Shown here piece after piece: positions 15,239 through 22,922 of a stretch of DNA of 23,783 nt (its first letter is position 1; every line of letters begins with the position of its first letter). Position numbers and translations under genes: made by a program. This DNA is from Candidatus Harrisonbacteria bacterium CG10_big_fil_rev_8_21_14_0_10_44_23 (GTDB lineage: Bacteria; Patescibacteriota; Minisyncoccia; UBA6257; 1-14-0-10-44-23), in the NCBI GenBank assembly GCA_002773475.1, contig PFBB01000017.1:1-23783 (forward strand), given 5' to 3'. The notes beneath the pieces were generated by a model. It was given only the letters and a program-made list of their open reading frames with translations. It was not told the origin of the DNA and searched no databases.

Positions 15239-16468
15239 ATGAGTAAATTTATTGTTGGTCTAGACGTTGGCTCCTCTCAAATTAAGGCCGCCATCGCCGA
15301 ACAAAAAAACCAAAACGAATTCGTTTTAAAAGATCTGAAGCGCTTTCCATCGATGGGAATGCGCCGCGGCATGATTGATAATTTTTCAGATGCAGCTCAA
15401 TCCATTGGGCGCGCTCTCCAAGAGATCAACGAGGATTACCCTCGTTCAATTCGCAACCTAATTCTTAGCGTTGGCAGCGAGAAAGTAAATATTCAAACCT
15501 CAAAAGGCGTAGTGGCTGTTTCCCGGGCGGACGATGAAATTTATCAGGACGACATCAAGCGCGTCACCCAGTCTTCTCAGGCCATCAACATTTCTCCTAA
15601 TCGAATAATTCTTCACCCTCTTACCCAAGAGTTTATCGTCGACGGAGAAGAGGGCATTCGAGATCCCCTAGGAATGACTGGTAAGCGCCTCGAAGCCAAT
15701 AGCCTGATCATTGATGACTTCGCCCCCGCAGTAAACAATCTTACTAAATGCATTGAAGATCTTGGTGGAGGGGTGCTTGATGTGATCTTTTCTCCCCTCG
15801 CCTCTGCTGAAGCTACACTAACGAAAAACCAAAAAGAATTGGGCGTAGTTTTAATCGACATCGGCTACGGTAAGACCAGTATCGCAATTTACGAGGAGCA
15901 AAAACTCTTGCACGCCGCCGTTGTTCCAATCGGGTCTGGTCACATCTCCAACGACCTAGCCATCGGGTTAAAGATTCCCGTTGATGTTGCCGAAAAAATC
16001 AAACTTTCTTTTGGCTCCGCTAGTGCCAAGAAAGCCCTTAAAAAAGACTCTATTGACCTTAATAAGATAGATGAGAGAGCTCAAGGAAATGCATCTAAGA
16101 AGTTTATCGCTCAAATAATTGAAGCTCGCCTGACCGAAATCTTTGAATATGTTAATGAAGAAATGAAAAAAGTTGATAGAGAAAATCAACTTCCCGCCGG
16201 AGCGGTTCTTTTGGGCGGCGGCTCAAAGCTTCCGGGATTAATCGACCTCGCAAAAGAGAAACTCGGCTTTTCTGTTCAGCTAGCCAACCCCAATCTTAAC
16301 TTTCTCCAGCCCGATAGTGCCGAAATTTCTATCGAAGCTGAGCAAATTGATTTTATCCCCGTTATTGGACTTTTGCTATATAATCAGCTACAATATTCGC
16401 CACAAAGCAGAATTCCTGGCCAAGCCGGCTCTTGGCTTCGACAGGTGCTTAAATACTTCATTCCATGA
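15239..16468 (+). CDS. ftsA: Cell division protein FtsA
   Basis: Actin-like protein that tethers FtsZ to the membrane. 409 residues. Phosphate-1 motif GLDVGSSQIKAAIAE (7-21), the 1C domain following (SVGSEKVNIQTSKGVVAVSR...), phosphate-2 region VLIDIGYGKTSIAI (about 204-217), and adenosine motif AVLLGGGSKLPGL (about 322-334). The extreme C-terminus GSWLRQVLKYFIP is an amphipathic membrane-targeting helix. The 63-nt gap after ybeY contains T-rich sequence but no clear terminator; a weak CATACT lies 16 nt before the ATG. No SD. The stop TGA overlaps the ftsZ ATG by 4 nt, coupling the pair. Confidence 0.97.
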   Translation: MSKFIVGLDVGSSQIKAAIAEQKNQNEFVLKDLKRFPSMGMRRGMIDNFSDAAQSIGRALQEINEDYPRSIRNLILSVGSEKVNIQTSKGVVAVSRADDEIYQDDIKRVTQSSQAINISPNRIILHPLTQEFIVDGEEGIRDPLGMTGKRLEANSLIIDDFAPAVNNLTKCIEDLGGGVLDVIFSPLASAEATLTKNQKELGVVLIDIGYGKTSIAIYEEQKLLHAAVVPIGSGHISNDLAIGLKIPVDVAEKIKLSFGSASAKKALKKDSIDLNKIDERAQGNASKKFIAQIIEARLTEIFEYVNEEMKKVDRENQLPAGAVLLGGGSKLPGLIDLAKEKLGFSVQLANPNLNFLQPDSAEISIEAEQIDFIPVIGLLLYNQLQYSPQSRIPGQAGSWLRQVLKYFIP

Positions 16469-17901
16469 AGAAAAAGGCGAAAAAAAGCACTAAAAAATCT
16501 ACCACCACCCCTAAAAAGGTAACCCAGAAGTCTTCCAAAGCTAAACCAGCAAAAAAGCCGGTAGCTTCGTCAGTTTCTGCGCCAAAACCGAAGAAAAAGG
16601 CTATCAAGCCACAACCAAACCTCTCCCACCCCACTGTAAAAACTAGGATCCGGGCTCCTTTTGATCGCGTGCGAATAAAAGTGTTTGGCGTTGGTGGCGG
16701 AGGAGGAAACGCTATTAGCCGAATGCGTCGCAATTCCGATATCCGCGGAATTGATTTTATTGCTATCAATACCGACTCCCAAGATTTAGAAAAAACCGAT
16801 GCCCGAAAAAAAGTACATATTGGCCGCAATCTAACTAGGGGCCTTGGCACCGGAATGGACCCGGTTCTTGGCCAACAAGCCGCCGAAGAAAACCGAGCCG
16901 AGATCGTTGACTCAATCAAAGGCTCTGATCTCGTCTTTATTACCGCTGGAATGGGTGGTGGCACCGGATCTGGCGCTTCGCCAATCGTTGCCGAAGCCGC
17001 TCGCGAGCACGGCGCCCTAACAATTGCTATCGTCACTCGCCCCTTCAGTTTTGAGGGAGCTCAGAGAGCTCAGGTTGCCGAAGAGGCTATCTCCAGACTG
17101 AAAGACAAAGTAGATGCCCTAATCGTAGTTCCAAACGACAAAATTTTTGATGTCATCCAAAAAGAAACCCCTATTTTAAAAGCCTTTGAAAGAATCGACG
17201 ATGTTTTAAAAGACGCTATTCAGGGAATCACCGAATTAATTTCAACCACGGGAATGATCAATGTGGATTTTGCCGATATCAACGCTGTGATGCGCGAAGC
17301 TGGCTCCGCTCTTGTCGGGGTTGGCCATGCCGGTGGTCAAAATCGAGCCGCCGCCGCCGCGGCACTTGCTCTCAACTCCCCCCTCCTAGAGTTTTCTATC
17401 GATGGAGCAAAAGGAATATTGTTTGGAATCTCTGGCGGCCGCGATGTTCGAATGTCAGAAATCAATGAGATCGCCAAACACATCACCGCCAACATTGATC
17501 CCTCCGCCAAGGTCATCTTTGGCGCCTACCATGATCGCCGGATCAAAAAAGGCCACATTAAAGTCACTCTTATCGCCACTGGGTTCGAGGCCTCAAGCTC
17601 TGGTGGCACTAATCCAGTTGGAGAGCGCCTAATCTCTAGTCTGTTTAACACTCCAGAAGAAGAAATCGAAGAAAACATCATCGATCTAACCACCGAAAAA
17701 TCCAGCCGCGAATTATTTAGCTCTGAAGCCGAAAAAGAAGCAAAAGTTTCGGAGCCAGTCTCAACCAGAAAAGAACGCAAGCACCACAAGGAAGAGCTTC
17801 GCCTAGACGATGACACAGAAGAAAAAGTGAAGGATAATATTTGGGACATCCCCGCCTTCCTAAGAAAGAAAAAGAAAAACCAAAACGAGGAAGAAGAATA
17901 A
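16465..17901 (+). CDS. ftsZ: Cell division protein FtsZ with a basic N-terminal extension
   Basis: Tubulin-like GTPase forming the division ring. 478 residues. The GTPase core begins near 68 (RVRIKVFGVGGGGGNAISRM). The tubulin signature GGGTGSG is at 164-170 and the T7-loop NVDFADINAVM is present. A variable acidic/basic linker ends in DIPAFLRKKKK, the canonical C-terminal peptide that binds FtsA. The oddity is the first ~65 residues: in the first 50 there are 19 Lys and no Asp or Glu, with many Ser, Thr, Ala and Pro, like a histone H1 tail. The start overlaps ftsA (ATGA). A terminator follows. Confidence 0.97.
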   Translation: MKKKAKKSTKKSTTTPKKVTQKSSKAKPAKKPVASSVSAPKPKKKAIKPQPNLSHPTVKTRIRAPFDRVRIKVFGVGGGGGNAISRMRRNSDIRGIDFIAINTDSQDLEKTDARKKVHIGRNLTRGLGTGMDPVLGQQAAEENRAEIVDSIKGSDLVFITAGMGGGTGSGASPIVAEAAREHGALTIAIVTRPFSFEGAQRAQVAEEAISRLKDKVDALIVVPNDKIFDVIQKETPILKAFERIDDVLKDAIQGITELISTTGMINVDFADINAVMREAGSALVGVGHAGGQNRAAAAAALALNSPLLEFSIDGAKGILFGISGGRDVRMSEINEIAKHITANIDPSAKVIFGAYHDRRIKKGHIKVTLIATGFEASSSGGTNPVGERLISSLFNTPEEEIEENIIDLTTEKSSRELFSSEAEKEAKVSEPVSTRKERKHHKEELRLDDDTEEKVKDNIWDIPAFLRKKKKNQNEEEE

Positions 17902-17916
17902 AGAAACAGCTATACA

Positions 17917-17940
17917 AAATCTCCCCACCGGAGATTTTTT
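17917..17940 (+). terminator. Rho-independent terminator after ftsZ
   Basis: AAATCTCC (17917-17924) pairs with GGAGATTT (17930-17937) around CCACC, followed by a T-rich tail. It ends the lepB-ftsZ direction; the opposite-strand U-tract is short, so it is a weaker terminator for the convergent AbrB-like gene. Confidence 0.8.
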
Positions 17941-17942
17941 AT

Positions 17943-18119
17943 TTATTTTTTCCAATCCTTAATCACCAGAGTCTCGCCTCTACGCTCCACCACAACCTTC
18001 TGGCCCTTACGCCACTTTAGTTTACGAATCTGCTCAATTGGCAGAGTAATACTTATACTCCCCTGGCCGGACTCGCTGAGTTTGCGAGTATTTCTATTTT
18101 GAATTTTTCTTCTTGCCAT
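17943..18119 (-). CDS. AbrB/MazE-like (SpoVT-AbrB fold) transcription regulator
   Basis: A 58-residue protein whose core, GQGSISITLPIEQIRKLKWRKGQKVVVERRGETLVIKDW, has the swapped-hairpin SpoVT-AbrB pattern (S--ITLP---I--L-W--G--V-V--). Such proteins are dimeric DNA-binding regulators or antitoxins of the MazE type. No toxin gene is adjacent, so a free-standing regulator is more likely. The ATG at 18128 lies inside the -10 element (18127-18132) and cannot be in the mRNA; the ATG at 18119 begins 7 nt after the -10, so it is the likely start of a leaderless message. A 22-bp palindrome just upstream is a plausible autoregulatory operator. Confidence 0.85.
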   Translation of the reverse strand: MARRKIQNRNTRKLSESGQGSISITLPIEQIRKLKWRKGQKVVVERRGETLVIKDWKK

Positions 18120-18126
18120 TAACTTC

Positions 18127-18132
18127 ATTATA
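18127..18132 (-). promoter_or_regulatory. -10 element (TATAAT) of the AbrB-like gene
   Basis: Perfect TATAAT on the - strand, 7 nt before the ATG at 18119, with a predicted leader of 0-1 nt. Confidence 0.75.
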
Positions 18133-18137
18133 CAACA

Positions 18138-18170
18138 ACACCCGAATTAATTCGGGTGTAATTCGGGTGT
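18138..18170. promoter_or_regulatory. 22-bp perfect palindrome plus an extra half-site, probable operator
   Basis: ACACCCGAATT/AATTCGGGTGT (18138-18159) is a perfect dyad. The half-site AATTCGGGTGT is repeated directly at 18160-18170. It occupies the -35 region of the AbrB-like gene, 5 bp upstream of its -10. As a transcript it could also fold behind the upstream gene (18205-19440), but it lacks a loop and a U-tract, so an operator is the better reading. Confidence 0.65.
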
Positions 18171-18204
18171 CGCCCCACTCTTAGCTTTTAACTCCCCCTC
18201 GTCC

Positions 18205-19440
18205 CTAAACCCTAACCACTCCGTCTTCAAAGCTTTTTATCAGCAATTCCTCTAGCTTGTCATCTCCGCCGACATATTCGCTAAACAACTTGGTCCAAAG
18301 CGCTTCGCGCTGGTGATAATTAAACAAATTTACTTGTCCTTTTTCATAAAAATCCACAAAGCTCATGACGTTATCTTCAAGATCGAAGCTAATTACCTTG
18401 TTATCTAAAACCATACCAGCCCAGTCTGCCTCGTTCCAAATGCGCATATTAAACTGGGGCACACCATTGTCGGTGTAGAGCGCCAAATCCCTCTCTGCTC
18501 GGTGCCAATGTAGGGACTCTGGATTTATTCTTGGCAAAGATAGTCTCTCGTCTTGAGGGTTCTCCTTCCACAGATAACGCTGGATTATTAGCCAAGAATT
18601 GGGCCCGCTTATTTTAGCTTCAGCCACATCCCCTCGTAGCAAGGATTTTAAATGTGTAGCAAAGTGTGGGCGAGTAGAATATAGCTCAAATAATCTTGAA
18701 TAAAAGCGAATCTCGTGAATGTAGTGTAAAAGTAGGGCAAAGTCCCGCAAAAACTTGCCCGGAGAGCTCTCCTCGATAGGGTTCAAGAATATAACTCCCA
18801 ATTCCTTTAAGTGGCTTACGTTGTGGTGTTTTTTCTCCACAAACTTCTGCGCCACCTCTTTCCAGCGTTTATCTAAAACTTTGATTTCAACTTTTCTTTT
18901 TTCAAAATCATCTGGGGTCAACCCACTATAAACAGCGTCAAAGGTTTCGTGCATCCACTCATTTGATTCAATAAATCTTAAAGCGCTAAAAACTTCCATG
19001 ATATCCATTTGCTCCAACAGCTCCTCCACCGAAGAAAGCCCAACAAAGTCCAACAGCTTTTTTGGCGGTCGTTTCATCAAAATTTCCCTAGCTTTTTCTA
19101 GTTTTAGAAAGTATCCAAGTTTAGGTCGATGAATTTTCTTTACTAGCTTTATTGCCTTCTCAAATTTATCGTACCCGCTCACGCTATCCAATAAGTCTAA
19201 GAGCTCCGCCTCATCTTCTGCAACGTGTGCTCTTAGTCTAGCCACCACTAAATCCACTTTATCTCGATTCTCCGGCTTAATGTTGTATAGCGTCTTTGCC
19301 ACCTTTTCTTCGTTGTCTCCCCTGAGTCTTTGTAAAACCTCTTTATCGCCAAAATGTTGCTGCATCTGTGCATCCAACTTAGCCACAAGCAGTGGATCAA
19401 CATTTAACAATTTTGCAAAATAGCGATAATTGTCTTCCAT
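18205..19440 (-). CDS. Unknown, mostly helical 411-residue protein
   Basis: I do not recognise the family. The N-terminus (MEDNYRYFAKLLNVDPLLVAKLDAQMQQHFGD) and the middle are rich in charged helical segments (KVAKTLYNIKPENRDKVDLVVARLRAHVAEDE; LSSVEELLEQMDIMEVFSALRFIESNEWMHETFDAVYSGL). The C-terminal third contains aromatic-rich blocks (SLHWHRAERDLALY, FNMRIWNEADWAGMVLDN, LFNYHQREALWTKLFSEYVGGDD) that look like a conserved domain. There is no signal peptide or membrane segment, so it is cytoplasmic. It follows the PfkB-like kinase after 11 nt, so the two are co-transcribed and may act together. AGGAG lies 8 nt before the ATG used here; a GTG at 19449 is an alternative start. Confidence 0.8.
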   Translation of the reverse strand: MEDNYRYFAKLLNVDPLLVAKLDAQMQQHFGDKEVLQRLRGDNEEKVAKTLYNIKPENRDKVDLVVARLRAHVAEDEAELLDLLDSVSGYDKFEKAIKLVKKIHRPKLGYFLKLEKAREILMKRPPKKLLDFVGLSSVEELLEQMDIMEVFSALRFIESNEWMHETFDAVYSGLTPDDFEKRKVEIKVLDKRWKEVAQKFVEKKHHNVSHLKELGVIFLNPIEESSPGKFLRDFALLLHYIHEIRFYSRLFELYSTRPHFATHLKSLLRGDVAEAKISGPNSWLIIQRYLWKENPQDERLSLPRINPESLHWHRAERDLALYTDNGVPQFNMRIWNEADWAGMVLDNKVISFDLEDNVMSFVDFYEKGQVNLFNYHQREALWTKLFSEYVGGDDKLEELLIKSFEDGVVRV

Positions 19441-19451
19441 AAAGCTCACTC

Positions 19452-20486
19452 CTAAAGAAAGATTTTCCTTACTGGTAAACGTTTAAAATGTTTTGAACGT
19501 TGATAGCTAGAATAGCTTAAAATACCGTCCCTAGCACCAACCTGCTCCACCACTGCGGTAGAGTTGGCGCTAGCCATCCGAATCGCTTCCTTAATAATCG
19601 GTTCACTCACTGACTCTTCTCTAGCTAAGCTAGCAACAAACCCACTCCCAAAGGCATCGCCAGCTCCCGTCCTATCTTTCACGCCGCTGTCTTTAAATAT
19701 CCCCGCTCGGTAAATAAATTTATGGTCCGAAACCAAAGCTCCATCCGGGCCATCTGTCATAACAATAATTCCCGAGCTAATATTCTCGAAGGCCCTAAAA
19801 ATCTTTCTTTCATCATCATGGGGCTGCTTGGTCAACATAACCGCTTCTTCTCGATTTAATATAATCACATCAAATTTCTTTAGAAGTTTGACTATCTTCG
19901 CCTTCGGCATCTTTAGATAATTCGTCGAAGGATTAATTGCCAACTTCGCGCCCTTTTTCTTAAAGGTCATCACTGCTTTCTCAATAGTCGTAAAATCAAT
20001 TGCTCCAGGGTTAACGTATACCCACTTAGCATTTAAGTCTCTTAAAGAGACCTGGCCAAGATCCAAAGCATTCGCCGCTCCTCGCGCCACTAACACTGTC
20101 CTTTCCCCAGATTCTGTTAACAACAATGTTGAGAAAGCGCTTGTCTTCTTCTTGTGCTTGGAAGCAAAAACACTCACTCCTTCCTTCTCCAACGCTCCCA
20201 CAATCTCCTCTCCTTGAGGGTCTTCCCCGACAGAAATTATTGTTGCAGTTTTATAGCCCTGACGCGCAAATGTCGTCGCCGCGTTCCCTGCGCCGCCACC
20301 AGTAGAAAATATTGCCTTTTCTACATCTATCTTTCCCCCAAAAGCAAAACATTCTGCTCTCCCCTCTGGAAACCCGATCTTTTTTAAATGCTCCTCGTCT
20401 TTTAAGACCCTAAACAGGGGGCTAAACAAGAAAACGTCTTTCGTCGCCGTTCCAATTGTAATAACATCAAAATTGATATTTTTCAT
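19452..20486 (-). CDS. PfkB-family carbohydrate/nucleoside kinase
   Basis: 344 residues of the ribokinase fold. Signature 1 is GGGAGNAATTFARQGY (about 64-79) and signature 2 is DRTGAGDAFGSGFVASL with the catalytic Asp in GAGD. The substrate may be a sugar, a sugar phosphate or a nucleoside such as adenosine; motifs alone cannot decide. The insertion EEHLKKIGFPEGRAECFAFGGKI before signature 1 is typical of a subgroup in candidate-phylum genomes. It is the first gene of a two-gene unit with the unknown helical protein. Its promoter (TGC TACAAT) ends 9 nt before the ATG, so the mRNA is nearly leaderless. Confidence 0.9.
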   Translation of the reverse strand: MKNINFDVITIGTATKDVFLFSPLFRVLKDEEHLKKIGFPEGRAECFAFGGKIDVEKAIFSTGGGAGNAATTFARQGYKTATIISVGEDPQGEEIVGALEKEGVSVFASKHKKKTSAFSTLLLTESGERTVLVARGAANALDLGQVSLRDLNAKWVYVNPGAIDFTTIEKAVMTFKKKGAKLAINPSTNYLKMPKAKIVKLLKKFDVIILNREEAVMLTKQPHDDERKIFRAFENISSGIIVMTDGPDGALVSDHKFIYRAGIFKDSGVKDRTGAGDAFGSGFVASLAREESVSEPIIKEAIRMASANSTAVVEQVGARDGILSYSSYQRSKHFKRLPVRKIFL

Positions 20487-20495
20487 CTTAAACTA

Positions 20496-20504
20496 ATTGT
20501 AGCA
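20496..20504 (-). promoter_or_regulatory. Extended -10 (TGC TACAAT) of the PfkB-like gene
   Basis: On the - strand TGCTACAAT ends 9 nt before the ATG at 20486; the predicted leader is about 3 nt. It is divergent from the DoxX-like promoter 33 bp away, so the two may share regulation. Confidence 0.7.
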
Positions 20505-20537
20505 CAAGCTCTCATTTTCGGTATTTTACCTAAACAA

Positions 20538-20546
20538 TGCTAAAAT
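20538..20546 (+). promoter_or_regulatory. Extended -10 (TGC TAAAAT) of the DoxX-like gene
   Basis: TGCTAAAAT ends 10 nt before the ATG at 20557; the predicted leader is about 4 nt. It is identical to the nonamer before pilB. Confidence 0.7.
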
Positions 20547-20556
20547 TAGAGCTAAT

Positions 20557-21003
20557 ATGAGGAAATCAAAGACCCTTCTTTCGATTTTAAGAATTGCTCT
20601 TGGCTGGCTATTTTTCTGGGCATTTCTAGACAAACTTTTTGGCCTTGGATTTTCTACCTGTGCAAAGATTGGGCCTATGTGCTCTGACGCTTGGTTAAAA
20701 GGCGGCTCCCCGACTGCTGGATTTTTAAACTACGCCGCACGCGGGCCATTTGCTGACTACTACCACAGCCTTGCCGGTAGCCCCATTATTGCCTGGGCCT
20801 TTATGCTTATTCTTCTATTTCTTGGCATCAGTCTAATGTTTGGCGTCTATACTAAATTTGGCGCGACTCTTGGTGCCGCACTAATGCTAACCATCTATGG
20901 TGCTCAAATTCCCCCAGAGCATAACCCCATACTCGACGAACACATCATCTATGCTCTTGCGCTACTATATATAGCAAAGACTAGTCGAAAAAAGTTTAAA
21001 TAA
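20557..21003 (+). CDS. DoxX/DoxD-like membrane protein
   Basis: 148 residues with four probable transmembrane helices (about 8-28, 73-92, 97-116, 124-140). The opening ILRIALGWLFFWAFLDKLFGLGF matches the DoxX/TQO-small-subunit pattern (LR---G--F---G--KL). A loop with two Cys (CAKIGPMC) follows. Family members are linked to quinone or thiol redox in the membrane, but the specific role here is unknown. It is a single-gene unit, with its own promoter and terminator and a nearly leaderless mRNA. Confidence 0.85.
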   Translation: MRKSKTLLSILRIALGWLFFWAFLDKLFGLGFSTCAKIGPMCSDAWLKGGSPTAGFLNYAARGPFADYYHSLAGSPIIAWAFMLILLFLGISLMFGVYTKFGATLGAALMLTIYGAQIPPEHNPILDEHIIYALALLYIAKTSRKKFK

Positions 21004-21029
21004 AAACTGCCCAGATAGGGGCAGTTTTT
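21002..21029. terminator. Bidirectional terminator between the DoxX-like gene and transketolase
   Basis: AAAAACTGCCC (21002-21012) pairs with GGGCAGTTTTT (21019-21029), with T-runs on both strands. It ends the DoxX-like transcript at once after its stop, and the convergent pentose phosphate operon from the other side. Confidence 0.88.
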
Positions 21030-21036
21030 TTGTTTC

Positions 21037-22026
21037 TTATTTTCGCTTTTTAACTTTTCTTACAGCCTCCTTGATATCTTCAACGGACATCTTGTACTTA
21101 TCCAAAAGCTCTTCCGGCTCTCCACTCTCACCAAATACGTCTTGCATACCCACAAACTCCATTGGAGTTGGTTTTTCCTTGGCCAAAAGCTCCGCCACGG
21201 CTGACCCTAAACCGCCGATAACTTGATGCTCCTCAACCGACACAACTGCACCAGTCTTTTCCACCACTTCTAAGATGGTTTTACTGTCTAAGGGCTTAAT
21301 TGTGTGTGAGTTAACTACAATAGTCTTGATTTTCTCCTTCTCTAGCTCCTTTGCCGCTACCAAAGCTTTATGCACTAGTGGCCCGCAAGCAATAATTGCT
21401 ACCTGCGGCCTAGAGCTACTGTAAAATATTTCTGCCTTTCCCGGCTTAAACGGCGTTCTAGCCGTCGTCATAATTGGCGTATTCTCTCTAGCAAAACGAA
21501 GATACATAGGGCCGACAAACTTTGCCGCTGCTAAGGTCGCTTTTTTAGCCTCGTTGGCATCACAAGGAGCGATGACTGTCATGTTTGGAATCGCTCGCAT
21601 TGTAGCGATATCTTCGATCGCTTGATGAGTTGCCCCGTCTGGACCAACCGATATGCCAGCGTGGTGCCCAGCAATTTTCACATTTGCATCATTGTACGCA
21701 ACGGTGGTTCTAATTTGCTCCCAAGCTCTCCCGGGAGAAAAAGTTGCGTACGAAGCAACAAAAGGAATCTTGCCACTAACTGCTAATCCAGCCGCCACTG
21801 CCACCATGTTTTGTTCTGCTATCCCAATTTCAAAAAATCGATTTGGGAATGCTTTAGCAAAAAAATTACTTCGCGTAGAGTCTTTTAAATCAGCGCACAA
21901 AGCGACAACATTGGGATCTTTCTTTCCCGCCTCAAACAAACCCTCACCATAACCATCGCGTAAAGCGGCCTGCTTAGCCTTGTCCGAAAACAAATTATTA
22001 TCTAAATACACTTTTTTATTAAGCAT
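21037..22026 (-). CDS. Transketolase, C-terminal subunit
   Basis: 329 residues covering the pyrimidine-binding and C-terminal domains of transketolase. RDGYGEGLFEAGKKDPNVVALCADLKDST opens the domain; FFEIGIAEQNMVAVAAGLAVSGKIPFVASYATF contains the conserved TPP-activating Glu. The C-terminal domain includes VNSHTIKPLDSKTI and EEHQVIGGLGSAVAELL. It completes the enzyme with the upstream N-terminal subunit, whose stop it overlaps by 8 nt. GAGGAG ends 3 nt before the ATG, SD-like but at short spacing and also coding. Split transketolases are common in archaea and candidate-phylum bacteria. Confidence 0.95.
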   Translation of the reverse strand: MLNKKVYLDNNLFSDKAKQAALRDGYGEGLFEAGKKDPNVVALCADLKDSTRSNFFAKAFPNRFFEIGIAEQNMVAVAAGLAVSGKIPFVASYATFSPGRAWEQIRTTVAYNDANVKIAGHHAGISVGPDGATHQAIEDIATMRAIPNMTVIAPCDANEAKKATLAAAKFVGPMYLRFARENTPIMTTARTPFKPGKAEIFYSSSRPQVAIIACGPLVHKALVAAKELEKEKIKTIVVNSHTIKPLDSKTILEVVEKTGAVVSVEEHQVIGGLGSAVAELLAKEKPTPMEFVGMQDVFGESGEPEELLDKYKMSVEDIKEAVRKVKKRK

Positions 22027-22876
22027 GTTCTCCTCGTATTTTACCCTCTAAACTGCGCAGTTCCTTAAGTGCCTCTTCCGCCTCTTCGGGCTTTGGTGGT
22101 TTACCGTGCCACCCATATTGGCCTTCCATAAAACTAACTCCCTTCCCAGGAATAGTATGTGCAATTACGACTGTTGGTGCCTCCAGCGTCGCCTTTGCCT
22201 CATTGACCGCATCAACAATCGCCTCAATCTTGTGCCCGTCAATTTCCAGCACCTGCCAATTAAAGGCCTCGTATTTATCTCTCAACGACTCAAGCGGCAT
22301 TACGTCCTCTGTGTAGCCATCAATTTGAATATTGTTCCTATCAACTACAACGGTTAGGTTGTTGATTCGCATCTTTGCAGCCAGCATTACTGCCTCCCAC
22401 CAATTCCCTTCGTTGTGCTCGCCGTCTGAAGCCAAGCAGTAAACTCTATATCTTTTTTGATTAAGCTTTGCAGCAACAGCTATACCAATCGCTTGCGACA
22501 ACCCAGAGCCAAGTGGGCCAGAAGTGGTCTCAATCCCCGGCAAAGATCCGCGATGAGGGTGACCTTGTAAACGGGAGTCAATCTTCCTTAGGGTAAATAG
22601 CTCTTCTTTATCGAAATAACCGGCATTTGCCAAAGAAACATATTGGATGGGGCAAATATGCCCATTTGAAAGAACTAATCTATCTCGATCTTCCCACTCC
22701 GGATTTTTCGGATCGTGGCTAAGAATGTGAAAATAAAAAGCCGAAAAAATATCGGCCATCCCCAACGGACCCGCAGAGTGTCCTGAGCCAGCTTCGACTA
22801 AGACCTCCATCAACTCCTCTCGCATGTCGTTGGCCCTTAATTCCAACTCCTTTATTTTTGACTGAGACAAATGCAT
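22019..22876 (-). CDS. Transketolase, N-terminal (TPP-binding) subunit
   Basis: 285 residues with the diphosphate-binding domain: GSGHSAGPLGMADIFSAFYF at the start, GHPHRG and TTSGPLGSGLSQAIGIAVAAK, and the TPP motif SDGEHNEGNWWEA...VVVDRNN (first Gly of the usual GDG replaced by Ser). It forms a two-subunit transketolase with the downstream gene, moving two-carbon units between sugar phosphates. TGATATAAT upstream ends 6 nt before its ATG, so this subunit has its own promoter and a fully leaderless message, separate from rpe (46 nt away). Confidence 0.95.
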   Translation of the reverse strand: MHLSQSKIKELELRANDMREELMEVLVEAGSGHSAGPLGMADIFSAFYFHILSHDPKNPEWEDRDRLVLSNGHICPIQYVSLANAGYFDKEELFTLRKIDSRLQGHPHRGSLPGIETTSGPLGSGLSQAIGIAVAAKLNQKRYRVYCLASDGEHNEGNWWEAVMLAAKMRINNLTVVVDRNNIQIDGYTEDVMPLESLRDKYEAFNWQVLEIDGHKIEAIVDAVNEAKATLEAPTVVIAHTIPGKGVSFMEGQYGWHGKPPKPEEAEEALKELRSLEGKIRGEHA

Positions 22877-22882
22877 AAAATA

Positions 22883-22891
22883 ATTATATCA
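22883..22891 (-). promoter_or_regulatory. Extended -10 (TGA TATAAT) of the transketolase genes
   Basis: A consensus extended -10 on the - strand whose last base is exactly 6 nt before the ATG at 22876. The expected transcription start is the A of the ATG itself. It is the clearest leaderless promoter in the window. Confidence 0.8.
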
Positions 22892-22922
22892 CGCACGCCA
22901 GATAAAAATGCGGCAAAAATAG

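Noticed and set aside
17526..17849. Antisense frames over ftsZ and other genes
   Set aside because: They mirror codon structure of well-identified genes and show no family motifs.
15239..17901. Alternative genetic code (UGA recoded)
   Set aside because: ftsA ends at TGA exactly at the ftsZ start and no gene reads through TGA.
17943..18119. MazE antitoxin of a toxin-antitoxin pair
   Set aside because: No toxin-sized gene is adjacent; downstream is the ftsZ terminator, upstream an unrelated gene.
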